The notes beneath the pieces are model-generated. The model searched no databases. It was not told the origin of the DNA and saw nothing but the letters and a program-made list of their open reading frames with translations. Both the position numbers and the translations under genes were made by a program. This document shows positions 1-9,270 of a DNA stretch of 55,893 nt, in pieces (position 1 is the first letter of the stretch; each line of letters starts with the position of its first letter). Source of the DNA: Pseudomonadota bacterium (lineage in GTDB: Bacteria > Pseudomonadota > Gammaproteobacteria > Steroidobacterales > Steroidobacteraceae); contig JAJYDK010000024.1 in assembly GCA_021777555.1 (NCBI GenBank), forward strand, positions 1-55,893. Direction: 5' to 3'.

Positions 1-986
1 GCCTCGACTACATCGGCGCCGTGGCGCGCACGGTGGAAGAGCGGCAGGCGCTCGTCCAATATCAGCTGAGCGAGGCCGGCGCCACCCGCCTGGTCCTCAC
101 CGGGGAGGTCGCCTCCCAGGCGATCATGATTGCCGCCACGCACGCGGAAATCCATGCCGTGAAGGGATTGCTGGCCGAGGATCGCGCGAACCTCGACCTG
201 GTGCGCAGCGCGGTCGCCGCCGGTTCCGTTCCGCGCCTCGATGCGCTGACGGCACGGAGCCAGCTTGCGAGCGATCAGACGCTGCTTCCGCCGTTGTATC
301 AGCGGTTGGCCGTCGCGCGCCACGCACTCGCTGTGCTGCTCGGTCGTTCTCCGGCCGCCTGGTCGGAGCCGGATCCCACTCTGGCGGAGTTCACTTTGCC
401 GCGGCAGGTGCCGCTCAGAGTGCCCTCGGAACTGGTTCGAAGGCGCCCGGACATCCTCGCCGCGCAGGCACAGCTCCATGCCGCCACGGCGGCTGTGGGT
501 GTGGCCACGGCAAATCTCTACCCCCGTATCGATCTGACCGGAAGCCTGACCGAGGCGGCGCTGCGGCCCGACGGATTGTTCGGTCCCGGCGCGCTCGCCT
601 GGTCTCTCATCGGGGGAGTGACCGAGCCGCTGTTCGATGGAGGCAGGCTGCGTGCGAAGCGGCGCGCGGCGCTCGAGGTGCTCGATGAACGGGCGCAGGC
701 GTACCAGCAGGTGGTGCTCGTGGCCTTCCGGCAGGTATCCGATGCGCTCGATGCCTTGCGCTACGACGCGGACCTGGTTGCCGCGCAAGCCCATGCGAGT
801 GCGCTGTCACGCACCCGCCTGACGCTCGAGCGCGAGAGCTATCGTGCGGGCAACTCGGGATTGCTGCCGGTGCTCGATGCGGAGCGGCAGTGCGAGCGCG
901 CCGACCTCGGCCTGGTGCGGGCCGAGGAGCATCAGTACCTCGATACCATCCGGCTGCTGCTCGCCTCGGGCGGTCCGGTCACCTGA
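1..986 (+). CDS. Outer-membrane efflux factor (NodT/OprM type), 3' part only
   Basis: Outer-membrane channel of a tripartite efflux system, carrying substrates from a periplasmic adaptor across the outer membrane. The reading frame is open to the left edge (codons from base 3), so the N-terminus, including any lipobox, lies outside the window. The visible 328 residues contain the family hallmark RRPDILAAQAQLHAATA, followed by the LYPRIDLTGSL strand and the second long helical repeat with VLDAERQ near the end, as in OEP/NodT proteins. The stop is at 984-986. The matching adaptor and pump would be expected upstream of the window. An RND pair lies 9 kb downstream, but nothing shows that they work together. 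Confidence 0.9.
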   Translation, partial: LDYIGAVARTVEERQALVQYQLSEAGATRLVLTGEVASQAIMIAATHAEIHAVKGLLAEDRANLDLVRSAVAAGSVPRLDALTARSQLASDQTLLPPLYQRLAVARHALAVLLGRSPAAWSEPDPTLAEFTLPRQVPLRVPSELVRRRPDILAAQAQLHAATAAVGVATANLYPRIDLTGSLTEAALRPDGLFGPGALAWSLIGGVTEPLFDGGRLRAKRRAALEVLDERAQAYQQVVLVAFRQVSDALDALRYDADLVAAQAHASALSRTRLTLERESYRAGNSGLLPVLDAERQCERADLGLVRAEEHQYLDTIRLLLASGGPVT

Positions 987-1012
987 AAGGCACCCCCGGC
1001 CGGCGCCCGCCG

Positions 1013-1720
1013 TCAAAGCGTAGAGAGACTTGTGCCCGAGGATGCGGCGGCCCGGATCTTGACCACGGAGCAGCGCTGACGGGCCCTGCGCACCTTCAGA
1101 CACGCGGCCTGCGCGGCGCTGCGGCTCATCTGCGCGGAGCGCACCTCGGTGAGCTTGCTCTTGCCCTGCGGCGGCAGGACCACCACATCGGCGAGGATGC
1201 CGGCGAATTTCGCCTTCAGCTGCTTGGCGGCCGATTGCGCCGCGGCGGGCGAGCCGTAGGTGCCGAGCAACACCTGGAATCCGGCCAGCTTGTCGATCTG
1301 CGCCTGGGCCTGGCCGGCCTGGGGCGCGTTGGGATAGTTCTGTAGGAAAGCCTGGTAGGCGCTCACCGTGCCAGCGGCCTCTGCGCTCTGCCATGCGCCC
1401 GCTTGCTTGAGCGTGGTGATGCCGCTTTGCGCATCGGCGGCGTGCGCGCCATCGGGGTACTGTTGCAGGTATTGCCCGTAGGCCTCGACGGTGCCGGCGC
1501 TCTTGGCCACATTCCACGCCTGCTCGTCCTTCAGGGTGTCGATGCGGTTGCGCGCCTGCTGCACCCGGGCGTCGTCCGGATGCCGCTGGATGAAACCCTG
1601 GTAGGCGGCGACGGTATTCTGGGCGGACGCCTTGTTCCAGTCGGCGTTCGGCGAGCTGCAGGCCGCGAGCGCCACGGACAGGGCGCATGCGGCGTAGAAT
1701 CCGATGGATGTTTTTTTCAC
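1013..1720 (-). CDS. SPOR-domain lipoprotein
   Basis: Predicted lipoprotein of 235 residues. The N-terminus is a lipoprotein signal, with positive residues, a hydrophobic core and the lipobox ALAAC at about residues 17-21, so lipidation at that Cys is expected. Residues 25-145 hold three similar units of about 40 residues (AYQGFIQRHPDD, AYGQYLQQYPDG, AYQAFLQNYPNA), which resemble degenerate TPR/YbgF-type repeats. Residues 148-220 resemble a SPOR domain (GFQVLLGTYGSPAAAQSAAKQL), which in this family binds denuded peptidoglycan glycan at division sites. A role in envelope or septal processes is inference. It is transcribed away from cydA. Confidence 0.8.
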   Translation of the reverse strand: MKKTSIGFYAACALSVALAACSSPNADWNKASAQNTVAAYQGFIQRHPDDARVQQARNRIDTLKDEQAWNVAKSAGTVEAYGQYLQQYPDGAHAADAQSGITTLKQAGAWQSAEAAGTVSAYQAFLQNYPNAPQAGQAQAQIDKLAGFQVLLGTYGSPAAAQSAAKQLKAKFAGILADVVVLPPQGKSKLTEVRSAQMSRSAAQAACLKVRRARQRCSVVKIRAAASSGTSLSTL

Positions 1721-2116
1721 GGCAACCCCTGCGCGGACAGGTGAGCCGCGTAACTTACCGCAGGCGACGGCATTACGCCAGACGCGGCGGCGCCGTGTAC
1801 CGTGAACCCCGTCGCACCACAGGGAACGCTAGGTACTTACCGCAGTCGATTTTCGTCAGCTCCTCATGCCCGCTGCGCCGGATACTGCCTAAGCTGTCGC
1901 TCGCATGGAAGAGCCGACGGCGACATGCTGCGAAGCCCCGTGGATGCCGGGCGTGCGCGGGTGGCCGCCGGATGCGCACGCCGCGGGTGCGCGCGATGGC
2001 CGCAACCCCCGAAGCCGCCCACGCGCTTCCTGACCGGGATTGACGGGCTCACCATGCAGTGCAGACCATTCGTCGCCGCGCATCGCGCACGGCAGTGACC
2101 CTGGAGGGTGGCGCCG
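1721..2116. other. Intergenic region between divergent lipoprotein gene and cydA, with a 15-bp direct repeat
   Basis: This 396-base gap separates two divergent genes and must hold both promoters. I see no convincing gene in it. The only clear structure is a near-perfect direct repeat, ACTTACCGCAGNCGA, at 1753-1767 and 1835-1849, with one mismatch and an 82-bp period. TTGACG at 2040-2045 is a possible -35 for cydA, but no good -10 follows it. No terminator or RNA-like structure was recognised. Confidence 0.5.
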
Positions 2117-3727
2117 ATGATTAACGGAACCGTTGTCGATCTCTCGCGCATACAGTTCGCGGCCACTGCGCTGTATCACTTCCTGTTCGTGCCCTTGACT
2201 CTGGGCTTGAGCTTTCTGCTGGCCGCGATGGAGACCGTCTACGTCACCACCGGCAAGCCGATCTACCGGCAGATGGCGCAGTTCTGGGGCAAGTTGTTCA
2301 TGATCAACTTCGCGCTCGGTGTGGCCACGGGCCTCACCATGGAGTTCCAGTTCGGCACCAACTGGTCGTTCTACTCGAGTTTCGTCGGGGACATCTTCGG
2401 AGCGCCGCTCGCCATCGAAGGACTGATGGCGTTCTTCATGGAGTCGACCTTCGTCGGACTGATGGTGTTCGGCTGGGAGCGCCTGTCGCGGGGCCAGCAC
2501 CTGGCGGTCACCTGGCTGGTGGCCCTCGGTTCGAACCTGTCGGCGCTGTGGATCCTGGTCGCCAACGGCTTCATGCAGGACCCGGTGGGCGCGGCCTTCA
2601 ATCCGGTCACCATGCGGATGCAGCTGACCAGCTTCCAGAAGCTGATCTTCAGCCCCGACGTACAGTCGAAATTCGTGCATACCAGCATCGCAGGTTATGT
2701 CACCGCGGCGATGTTCGTGGCCGGCGTCAGCGCGTACTACATGCTGCGCAATCGTCATCTCGATCTGGCGAAGCGCTCGTTCCGCATGGCGGCGCTCTAC
2801 GGTGTGCTCGCCACGATTGGCGTGATCACGCTCGGGGACGCGCTCGGTTTCGTCGCCGCCCGGGTGCAGCCGACCAAGCTCGCGGCCATGGAGGGATTGT
2901 GGAGAAAGGAAGTCGCGCCCATGCCGTTCAACGTCATCGCCTTCCCCGAGCAGGCCGAGCAGAGAAACATCGGCAAGGTGCAGGTGCCGGCGGTGCTGTC
3001 GCTTCTGGTGACGCATTCGCTGACCGGCACGGTGCCGGGGATCGCCGCCCTCGAGCGCCAGGCGGTGGGCCGGATCCAAAACGGCATCCCGGCCGTGCAG
3101 GCTCTCGAGGCGCTCGCGAAGAATCCGAACGATGCGGCCGCGCTGGCACAGTTCAATGCCCACAAGGCGGACCTCGGCTACGGATTTCTCGTGCAGCGCT
3201 TCGCGCCCGACCTGAACAACGTCACGCCGGCCGAGGTGCAGGAGGCGGCGCGCGACACCATTCCGCCGGTGGCGGCGGTGTTCTGGTCATTCCGCCTGAT
3301 GGTGGGCCTTGGCCTGGCGATGCTCGCCTACTTCGTGCTGGCCGCGCTCTACACGCTGCGCAACAGGATCCAGAAGAAGACCTGGATCCTGAAAGTGGCG
3401 GTGTGGATGATCCCGGTGCCGTTCCTCGCCAATGAGATGGGCTGGCTCGTGGCCGAGCTCGGCCGCCAGCCCTGGACGGTGTTCGGCGTGCTGCCGACCT
3501 GGATGAGCGCCTCGACCCACAGCGTCGGCTACATGGCCTTTTCACTGATCGGCTTCGTGACTTTGTATTCGATCTTCATCGCCGTCGAGATGTACCTCAT
3601 GGTGCGCGCGATCCGGCTCGGTCCCGAGGAGCACGGCGGCTCGGGCGACGCGCCACCGCAGACGCGGCCCACGCTTGCCGGGCGGACCGTTCCCGCGGCG
3701 GCTTACGGCAACAAACTGGAGGGCTGA
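2117..3727 (+). CDS. cydA: Cytochrome bd ubiquinol oxidase subunit I
   Basis: Catalytic subunit of the cytochrome bd quinol oxidase, which oxidises quinol and reduces O2 to water at high oxygen affinity in the inner membrane. The protein is 536 residues from the ATG at 2117. A GTG nine bases earlier is possible, but the GGAGG at 2104-2108 is spaced for the ATG. Heme ligands are visible: His21 (ALYHFLFVPLT), a second His in KFVHTSIAG and Met in LANEMGW. The acidic residues EFQFG and IEGLMAFFMES line the proton path. The signature GWLVAELGRQPW near residue 440 is intact. The length and extended loop between helices 6 and 7 fit the long Q-loop form. First gene of cydABX-DC. Confidence 0.97.
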   Translation: MINGTVVDLSRIQFAATALYHFLFVPLTLGLSFLLAAMETVYVTTGKPIYRQMAQFWGKLFMINFALGVATGLTMEFQFGTNWSFYSSFVGDIFGAPLAIEGLMAFFMESTFVGLMVFGWERLSRGQHLAVTWLVALGSNLSALWILVANGFMQDPVGAAFNPVTMRMQLTSFQKLIFSPDVQSKFVHTSIAGYVTAAMFVAGVSAYYMLRNRHLDLAKRSFRMAALYGVLATIGVITLGDALGFVAARVQPTKLAAMEGLWRKEVAPMPFNVIAFPEQAEQRNIGKVQVPAVLSLLVTHSLTGTVPGIAALERQAVGRIQNGIPAVQALEALAKNPNDAAALAQFNAHKADLGYGFLVQRFAPDLNNVTPAEVQEAARDTIPPVAAVFWSFRLMVGLGLAMLAYFVLAALYTLRNRIQKKTWILKVAVWMIPVPFLANEMGWLVAELGRQPWTVFGVLPTWMSASTHSVGYMAFSLIGFVTLYSIFIAVEMYLMVRAIRLGPEEHGGSGDAPPQTRPTLAGRTVPAAAYGNKLEG

Positions 3728-3730
3728 GTC

Positions 3731-4864
3731 ATGCAAGTCTATGCGGACGCGCAGGTGATCTGGTGGCTCCTGCTCGGGGTGCTGCTCATGGGGCTCGCGG
3801 TGATGGTCGGCATGGACATGGGCGTCGGGGCCATCCTGCGCTCCGTCGGCCGCACCGACGAGGAGCGGCGCGTGGCGCTCAATATCATCGGACCTCACTG
3901 GGACGGCAACCAGGTGTGGTTCATCCTCGGGGGCGGCGCGATATTCGCGGCGTTCCCGTTGATCTACGCCACGGCCTTCTCGGGTTTCTACGTGGTGATG
4001 CTGCTTCTGCTGTGGACGATGATCATGCGCCCGCTCGGCTTCGAGTACCGCAGCCGGATCGCGAACCCGGACTGGCGCGGGGTGTGGGACTGGGTGCTGT
4101 TCGTGAGCGGCGCGGTGCCGATGATCGTGTTCGGCGCCGCGTTCGGGAATCTCTTCCACGGCGTGCCGTTTCACTTCGAGTGGAACATGACTTCCTACTA
4201 CACCGGCAGCTTCCTCGGGCTGCTCAATCCCTTCGCCATCCTGACCGGAGTGCTCTCGTTGGCGCTCGCGGCGATGATGGGCGCGCTCACGGTGATGAAC
4301 GGGGCGGAGGGCCCGATGTTCGAGCGCGCCCGCGGCATCGCCCAGGGGGGCGCCGCGGCGGCCATCGCGCTGTTCGCGATCGGCGGCTTCTGGGTCCGGG
4401 CGCTCGGCGGCTACCGGCTGACCGGCGGTCCCGGCCCGGGTGTGCCGCAGACCCCGCTCGAGCAGTCGGTCACCGTACTGCCCGGGGCCTGGCTCGCCAA
4501 CTTCGGCGCGCATCCCATCCTGTGGATCGTGCCGCTCGCGGGTTTTGGGGGCATGATCGGCGCGCTGCTCGCCGCACGCGCCGGCCGATCGCACCTCGGA
4601 TGGTGGCTGGGCGCGGCGGCCTGGATCGGTGTGATCGGCACGGCCGGCGCCGCGCTGTTCCCGTTCATGCTGCCCTCGAGCAGCAATCCGTCGATGAGCC
4701 TGACGATATGGAATTCCAGCTCGAGCAGATTGACGCTGTTGTGGATGATCGGCTTCGCCGCAGTCTTCGTGCCGCTCATCCTGTGGTACACGAGCTGGGC
4801 GTTCTGGGTGATGCGCGGCAAGGTCAGCGCCGAGACCATCGCCCGCGACGACCACGCTTACTGA
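3731..4864 (+). CDS. cydB: Cytochrome bd ubiquinol oxidase subunit II
   Basis: Second membrane subunit of the bd oxidase, 377 residues with about eight to nine transmembrane helices. Typical CydB features are the N-terminal FPWW-like region (IWWLLLGVLLMGLAVMVGMDMGVG), the GPHWDGNQVWFILGGGAIFAAFP segment and the FEYRSR loop. The start ATG lies 3 bases after the cydA stop, so the two are translationally coupled. CydB stabilises the heme-bearing CydA and shares its fold. The C-terminal helix ends in WYTSWAFWVMRGKV, normal for the family. Confidence 0.97.
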   Translation: MQVYADAQVIWWLLLGVLLMGLAVMVGMDMGVGAILRSVGRTDEERRVALNIIGPHWDGNQVWFILGGGAIFAAFPLIYATAFSGFYVVMLLLLWTMIMRPLGFEYRSRIANPDWRGVWDWVLFVSGAVPMIVFGAAFGNLFHGVPFHFEWNMTSYYTGSFLGLLNPFAILTGVLSLALAAMMGALTVMNGAEGPMFERARGIAQGGAAAAIALFAIGGFWVRALGGYRLTGGPGPGVPQTPLEQSVTVLPGAWLANFGAHPILWIVPLAGFGGMIGALLAARAGRSHLGWWLGAAAWIGVIGTAGAALFPFMLPSSSNPSMSLTIWNSSSSRLTLLWMIGFAAVFVPLILWYTSWAFWVMRGKVSAETIARDDHAY

Positions 4865-4874
4865 GGGCACGAGC

Positions 4875-5090
4875 ATGCGCAGCGTTCTCTACTTCCTGTT
4901 GTTTCTGGTCATCGCCGTGATTGTCACCTTGCTCGCCGCGATCCTCGGAGACGAGGGCTCCTGGTATTTCGCCTGGCTGATCGGGACCACCATGCTCGTG
5001 CTCATCTCGGCTGCCGGCGCGGCCCTGCTCGATGCCCAGGAAGAGCACGCGGCGGCGCAGGCGGCCGCCGCCGAGCGCAAGCCGCTCTGA
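4875..5090 (+). CDS. cydX: Extended CydX-like small subunit of cytochrome bd
   Basis: Small membrane protein of 71 residues, directly after cydB (10-base gap). Residues 30-38 (WYFAWLIGT) match the conserved start of CydX (WYFAWILGT), the single-helix subunit of about 37 residues that stabilises the hemes of bd oxidase. Here the CydX-like helix is preceded by another hydrophobic helix (residues 4-24) and a short acidic linker, GDEGS. No start codon lies just before WYFAW, so this is a two-helix protein and not a misread start. The tail is Ala/Glu rich. The position between cydB and cydD supports the call. The function of the extra helix is unknown. Confidence 0.75.
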   Translation: MRSVLYFLLFLVIAVIVTLLAAILGDEGSWYFAWLIGTTMLVLISAAGAALLDAQEEHAAAQAAAAERKPL

Positions 5091-5104
5091 CCGGGCGCCC
5101 TCCA

Positions 5105-6880
5105 GTGGCCTCCACGGGGCCGATCGCGGCTCCGGTCGAGGCGCGCTCCGGCATGCCCGCTGCGCAGTGGCTGCGACTCGAGGCGCGGCGGGTTCACCCG
5201 CCCCTGCGGCGCGCGGCGCTGTTGACGGCCCTGGTGGCGCTAGTGATGGTCGGGCAGGCCTGGCTCCTCTCGGGGCTGCTCGATGAGGCGGTGTTCGCGC
5301 ATGCGCCGCTCATGCGCCTGTGGTTACCCTGGCTCGGCCTGCTCGCTCTGGCGGCGCTGCGCTTCGGATTGAGCCTCGCCGCCCGGCGCACCGCGCTTCG
5401 CGCCGCGCAGAGGCTCGCGCAAAGCCTGCGTGCGCGGCTGCTTCGCGGTGCGCAGCGCCTGGGGCCGTATGGACTGCGCGCCGAGGCGAGCGGCGATCTC
5501 ATCACCCGCCTGGTCGATGGGATCGATGCCGTCCTCGGCTACTTCGCGCGCTATCTGCCGCAGGTCGCCGGGGCGGCGCTCATACCGCCGTTGCTCGCGA
5601 TAAGCGTATTTCCGGCGGACTGGCTCTCGGGGCTGGTGCTCCTCTTGACGGCGCCGCTCATTCCACTGTTCATGGTATTGGCCGGCAGCGCCGCCGCGCG
5701 CGCCAGCGAGCGCCGTTACGCCCAGCTCACGCGGCTCGGGGCGTCATTCATGGAAGCGCTGGGCGGTCTCGTCACGCTGCGTCAGCTCGGCGCCGCCGAG
5801 CGCGTCGCGCAGCGACTCGCGGGCGAGAGCGAGGAGTACCGCGCGCTCACGATGAAGGTGTTGCGCATTGCGTTCCTTTCGGCGCTGGTGCTGGAGTTCT
5901 TCGCCACGGTCGGCATTGCCGTCGTCGCGGTGCTGATCGGCTTTCGCCTGATGTGGGGTGAGCTGCATCTGCGCGCGGGCCTGTTCGTGTTGCTGCTGGC
6001 GCCGGAGTTCTACTCGCCGCTGCGCTCACTTGGCGGACTGCGCCACACGCGCATGGATGCGCTGGCGGCGGCGCAGCAGCTCTCGGCGCTCGAGGATATC
6101 CCGCCCGTCGCCACTGCGCCTGCCGCGGGTCTCGCTCGTGCCCCGCTCGCGGCCGCTCCGGAGATCCGTATCGAGCGCCTCAGTTATGCACATCGCGGCC
6201 GTGCGGCGGGACTCCGCGATTGCAGCTTCACGATGAAGGCGCGGCGGGTGACCGCGCTGGTCGGTGCCACAGGCTCCGGCAAGAGCACGCTGCTCAACCT
6301 CCTGCTCGGTTTCGCCGCCCCCGATGCCGGCCACATTCTCGTCGATGGCGCCGAGCTCGCCCCGCTCGACCTCGCGCACTGGCGCGCCGGGGTGGCGTGG
6401 GTGCCGCAGCAGGCCCACGTCTTCGAGGGCACGGTGCGCGACAATCTACAGCTGGCCGACCCGGGTGCCGACGCGGGCGCGCTGCGGCGGGCCGCCGATC
6501 GCAGCGGCCTCGCGGCGGTGCTCGCGCGACTGCCGAAGGGCTTGGATACGCAGCTCGGCGAGCGTGGAGTGGGCCTCTCCGGAGGAGAGCTCCAGCGTCT
6601 CGCGCTGGCACGCGCGCTGCTGCGCGAGCAGGCGAAGGTCTGGCTGCTCGATGAGCCCACCGCGCATCTCGATGCCGAGGGCGCTCACGCGGTGGAAACG
6701 ATCATCCGCGCCGCCGCAACGACGCGCACGGTGGTGCTGGTCGCGCATCGGCTGAGTGCAGCGCGCCTGGCGGACTGGGTGGTGGTCCTTGGGGACGGCC
6801 GCGTGATCGAGCAGGGCGCGCCGCTCGAGCTGGCGCGCTCGCGAGGCGCCTACACCGCGCTGTTGGAGGCCGCGCAGTGA
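5105..6880 (+). CDS. cydD: Thiol-reductant ABC exporter subunit CydD
   Basis: Half-transporter of the heterodimeric CydDC exporter, which moves cysteine/glutathione (or heme-linked reductant) and is needed to assemble cytochrome bd. The 591 residues comprise about six transmembrane helices (residues 35-310), then an ATPase domain with Walker A GATGSGKST, signature LSGGELQRLALARAL, Walker B VWLLDEP and the His-loop VLVAHRLS. The GTG start lies 14 bases after the cydX stop with no strong ribosome binding site, suggesting coupling to upstream translation. It overlaps cydC by four bases. Confidence 0.93.
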   Translation: MASTGPIAAPVEARSGMPAAQWLRLEARRVHPPLRRAALLTALVALVMVGQAWLLSGLLDEAVFAHAPLMRLWLPWLGLLALAALRFGLSLAARRTALRAAQRLAQSLRARLLRGAQRLGPYGLRAEASGDLITRLVDGIDAVLGYFARYLPQVAGAALIPPLLAISVFPADWLSGLVLLLTAPLIPLFMVLAGSAAARASERRYAQLTRLGASFMEALGGLVTLRQLGAAERVAQRLAGESEEYRALTMKVLRIAFLSALVLEFFATVGIAVVAVLIGFRLMWGELHLRAGLFVLLLAPEFYSPLRSLGGLRHTRMDALAAAQQLSALEDIPPVATAPAAGLARAPLAAAPEIRIERLSYAHRGRAAGLRDCSFTMKARRVTALVGATGSGKSTLLNLLLGFAAPDAGHILVDGAELAPLDLAHWRAGVAWVPQQAHVFEGTVRDNLQLADPGADAGALRRAADRSGLAAVLARLPKGLDTQLGERGVGLSGGELQRLALARALLREQAKVWLLDEPTAHLDAEGAHAVETIIRAAATTRTVVLVAHRLSAARLADWVVVLGDGRVIEQGAPLELARSRGAYTALLEAAQ

Positions 6881-8604
6881 TGCATAAGCCACTGTTGCCG
6901 CCGGTGGTGCGGCGTCTCCTCACCGTGCTGCGCCCGTATCGCCCCTGGATGACCGGTGGCGCGGCGTTGGCCCTGCTCGCCGCACTTGCAGCGATCGGCC
7001 TGATGGCACTTTCCGGATGGTTCATCGCGGCCATGGCGCTCGCCGGCGCCGGTGGGGTCGTCATCGACTATTTCACGCCGGCCGCGGCGATTCGGGCGTT
7101 CGCCATCGCGCGCAGCGGCGGCCGATACGCAGAGCGTGTCGTGACGCACGAGGCGACACTGCGCGATCTGGCGGGGCTGCGCTCCTGGCTGTTTCAACGG
7201 TTGATTCCGTTGGCGCCGGCGCGATTGTCGGCGCTGCGCAGCGGCGAGCTGTTTGCGCGCCTGCGCGCCGACATCGATGCGCTGGAGCACTTCTATCTGG
7301 CCGTGCTGGTGCCCGCCGCGGTGGCGATGGTGAGCGTGGCTTCGGGACTGCTCCTGTGCCTCATCGTGCTGCCCGCCGCGGCGGTGCCGTTGCTGCTTGG
7401 CGCCCTCTGCGCCGGTGTGCTCCTGCCCGCCTGGATGCAGCGCCGCGCCGCTCGCGACGCCGCGCAGGCCGTGCGCGAAGCCGCCGAGTTGCGCGGCTCG
7501 CTCCTCGATGCACTGCGAGGTCATGCCGAGCTGCTGGCTTGGGGAGGCGTCGAGGCGCATACGGCGCGGATCGATGCCTTGGCGACTCGATTGGATGCGC
7601 GCAGGACTCGTACGGAACTGCTGCAGTCCGTGACCGGCGGTGCGGCGGGACTGTGCGGGCAGCTGACACTGCTGGCGGTGCTGGTGCCCGGACTGGCGGC
7701 GGTGCATCGCGGCGCCCTCGCGCCGACGCTGCTCGTGATGCTGTCACTGCTGGCGCTGGCGTTGTTCGAGGTCATCGCGCCGTTGTCCGAGGCGCTGCCG
7801 CAATGGCACGCCACACTCGTCGCCGGGGCACGCGTGTTCGAACTTGCCGACACGCCGCCGGCTTTCCTCGAGCCCGACACCTGCGCGCCCCTGCCGCCGG
7901 CCCCGGCCATCGTGTTCGAGCGTGCCTGCCTGCGCTATGCCGAGGATGCGCCGTGGGCGCTCGATGAGGTGGATCTCACGCTCTGCGCGGGGGCGCGGGT
8001 GGCCGTGGTGGGTGCTTCAGGGGCGGGCAAGAGCTCGCTGCTCGCGGCGCTGTTGAAATTCTATCCGCTGCAGAAGGGGCGTGTGCTGGTCGGAGGCCAG
8101 CCTCTGGAGGCGCTGCAGGGCGACACGTTGCGCCGGCACATCGCGGTCATCGCACAGCAAACCGTGCTCTTCAACCTCTCACTGCGCGACAATCTGCTCC
8201 TCGCCGCGCCCGAGGCCGATGCCGCACGGATCGAGCGCGCCGTCGCGCTGGCCCGGTTGGACCACTTCGTCGCCTCCTTGCCCGAAGGGTATGACACTCT
8301 GCTCGGGGAGGGAGGCGGGCTGGTTTCCGGCGGCGAGGCGCGGCGCATCGCCATCGCTCGCGCGCTCCTTCAGGATGCTCCGGTGCTGGTGCTCGATGAG
8401 CCGACCGAGGGACTGGACACGCGCACCGCCCGCGAGTTGTACATTGAGCTCGAGGCGGTCGCGCGCAACCGCACCGTGCTGCTGATCACGCACCGTTTGA
8501 GCGGCCTGGCACACCTCGTCGAGGAGGTGGTGGTGATGGACGCTGGACGCATCGCCGGACGAGTGCCGGTGAGCGAGTATCTTGCCCGCGAGCGCGGAGC
8601 CTGA
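6877..8604 (+). CDS. cydC: Thiol-reductant ABC exporter subunit CydC
   Basis: Partner of CydD in the CydDC exporter. The 575 residues carry an N-terminal membrane domain (residues 15-300) and a C-terminal ATPase with Walker A GASGAGKSS, signature VSGGEARRIAIARALL (slightly divergent, as is usual for CydC), Walker B VLVLDEP and the His-loop LLITHRLSG. The ATG overlaps the cydD stop as ATGA, giving tight coupling. It ends the bd oxidase and maturation set. Confidence 0.93.
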   Translation: MMHKPLLPPVVRRLLTVLRPYRPWMTGGAALALLAALAAIGLMALSGWFIAAMALAGAGGVVIDYFTPAAAIRAFAIARSGGRYAERVVTHEATLRDLAGLRSWLFQRLIPLAPARLSALRSGELFARLRADIDALEHFYLAVLVPAAVAMVSVASGLLLCLIVLPAAAVPLLLGALCAGVLLPAWMQRRAARDAAQAVREAAELRGSLLDALRGHAELLAWGGVEAHTARIDALATRLDARRTRTELLQSVTGGAAGLCGQLTLLAVLVPGLAAVHRGALAPTLLVMLSLLALALFEVIAPLSEALPQWHATLVAGARVFELADTPPAFLEPDTCAPLPPAPAIVFERACLRYAEDAPWALDEVDLTLCAGARVAVVGASGAGKSSLLAALLKFYPLQKGRVLVGGQPLEALQGDTLRRHIAVIAQQTVLFNLSLRDNLLLAAPEADAARIERAVALARLDHFVASLPEGYDTLLGEGGGLVSGGEARRIAIARALLQDAPVLVLDEPTEGLDTRTARELYIELEAVARNRTVLLITHRLSGLAHLVEEVVVMDAGRIAGRVPVSEYLARERGA

Positions 8605-8615
8605 GTGAGGATCCC

Positions 8616-9089
8616 ATGAGCCCATCCACCCCCCTCGATCCCGACCAGGCGCTGATTCGCGAGTTTCTCGCCGGTGATGGCGCACCTCGGCCTTTCGATG
8701 CCAATCCCCTGGCGCGCTCGTTGGGGACGCGTTTGCTCGCGGCCGATGCCGCGGCGGGAACCGTGACGCTGGGGTTCGAGCCGGGGCCGCAGTTCCTGCA
8801 GGGCAATGGCTGCGTGCAAGGGGGCATCGTGGCCGCGATGCTCGACTTCGCCCTGGCGCTATCGGTACTCACCCGTCTGGAGGCGGGTCACAGCCATTCG
8901 ACCGCATCATTCTCGGTCAATCTGTTGCGGCCCACGCGCATCGGGCGATACGTCGCGCAGGGCCGCATCCAGCGCATGGGCTCCCGCCTGGCGTTCGCGG
9001 ATGCGAGCCTCTTCCTCGAGGGAGCCGAGGAACGGGTGGCCACGGCCACCGGGGTGATGTCCCTGCGGCAGGGGCGTTCGAGGAGCTGA
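8616..9089 (+). CDS. PaaI-family (hotdog-fold) thioesterase
   Basis: Predicted acyl-CoA thioesterase of 157 residues. The hotdog core is recognisable as NGCVQGGIVAAMLDFALALSV (helix with the active-site Asp region) followed by strands SVNLLRPTRIGRYVAQGRI and AFADASLFLEGAEERVATATG. Length and motif order fit the PaaI/YdiI group, which hydrolyses phenylacetyl-CoA, benzoyl-CoA or related thioesters. The substrate cannot be read from the sequence. It starts 11 bases after cydC and is probably carried on the same transcript, although no functional link to bd oxidase is known. Confidence 0.85.
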   Translation: MSPSTPLDPDQALIREFLAGDGAPRPFDANPLARSLGTRLLAADAAAGTVTLGFEPGPQFLQGNGCVQGGIVAAMLDFALALSVLTRLEAGHSHSTASFSVNLLRPTRIGRYVAQGRIQRMGSRLAFADASLFLEGAEERVATATGVMSLRQGRSRS

Positions 9090-9270
9090 ACGGCGGGCGC
9101 CCCGGCGCATCGATCCGCCGGATTATGTCCCCTATCGCATTGGCGGCAGGAGGCGCAAGGAGTAAATTCACAAAATTCGAATCTCCCTCGCGCCGGCGCG
9201 CCGCCCGGGGCGGCGGGTATCCGCAGAGGGCCGCCTGATCGCGACCCGCACGACCGAATGGAGAATACCA

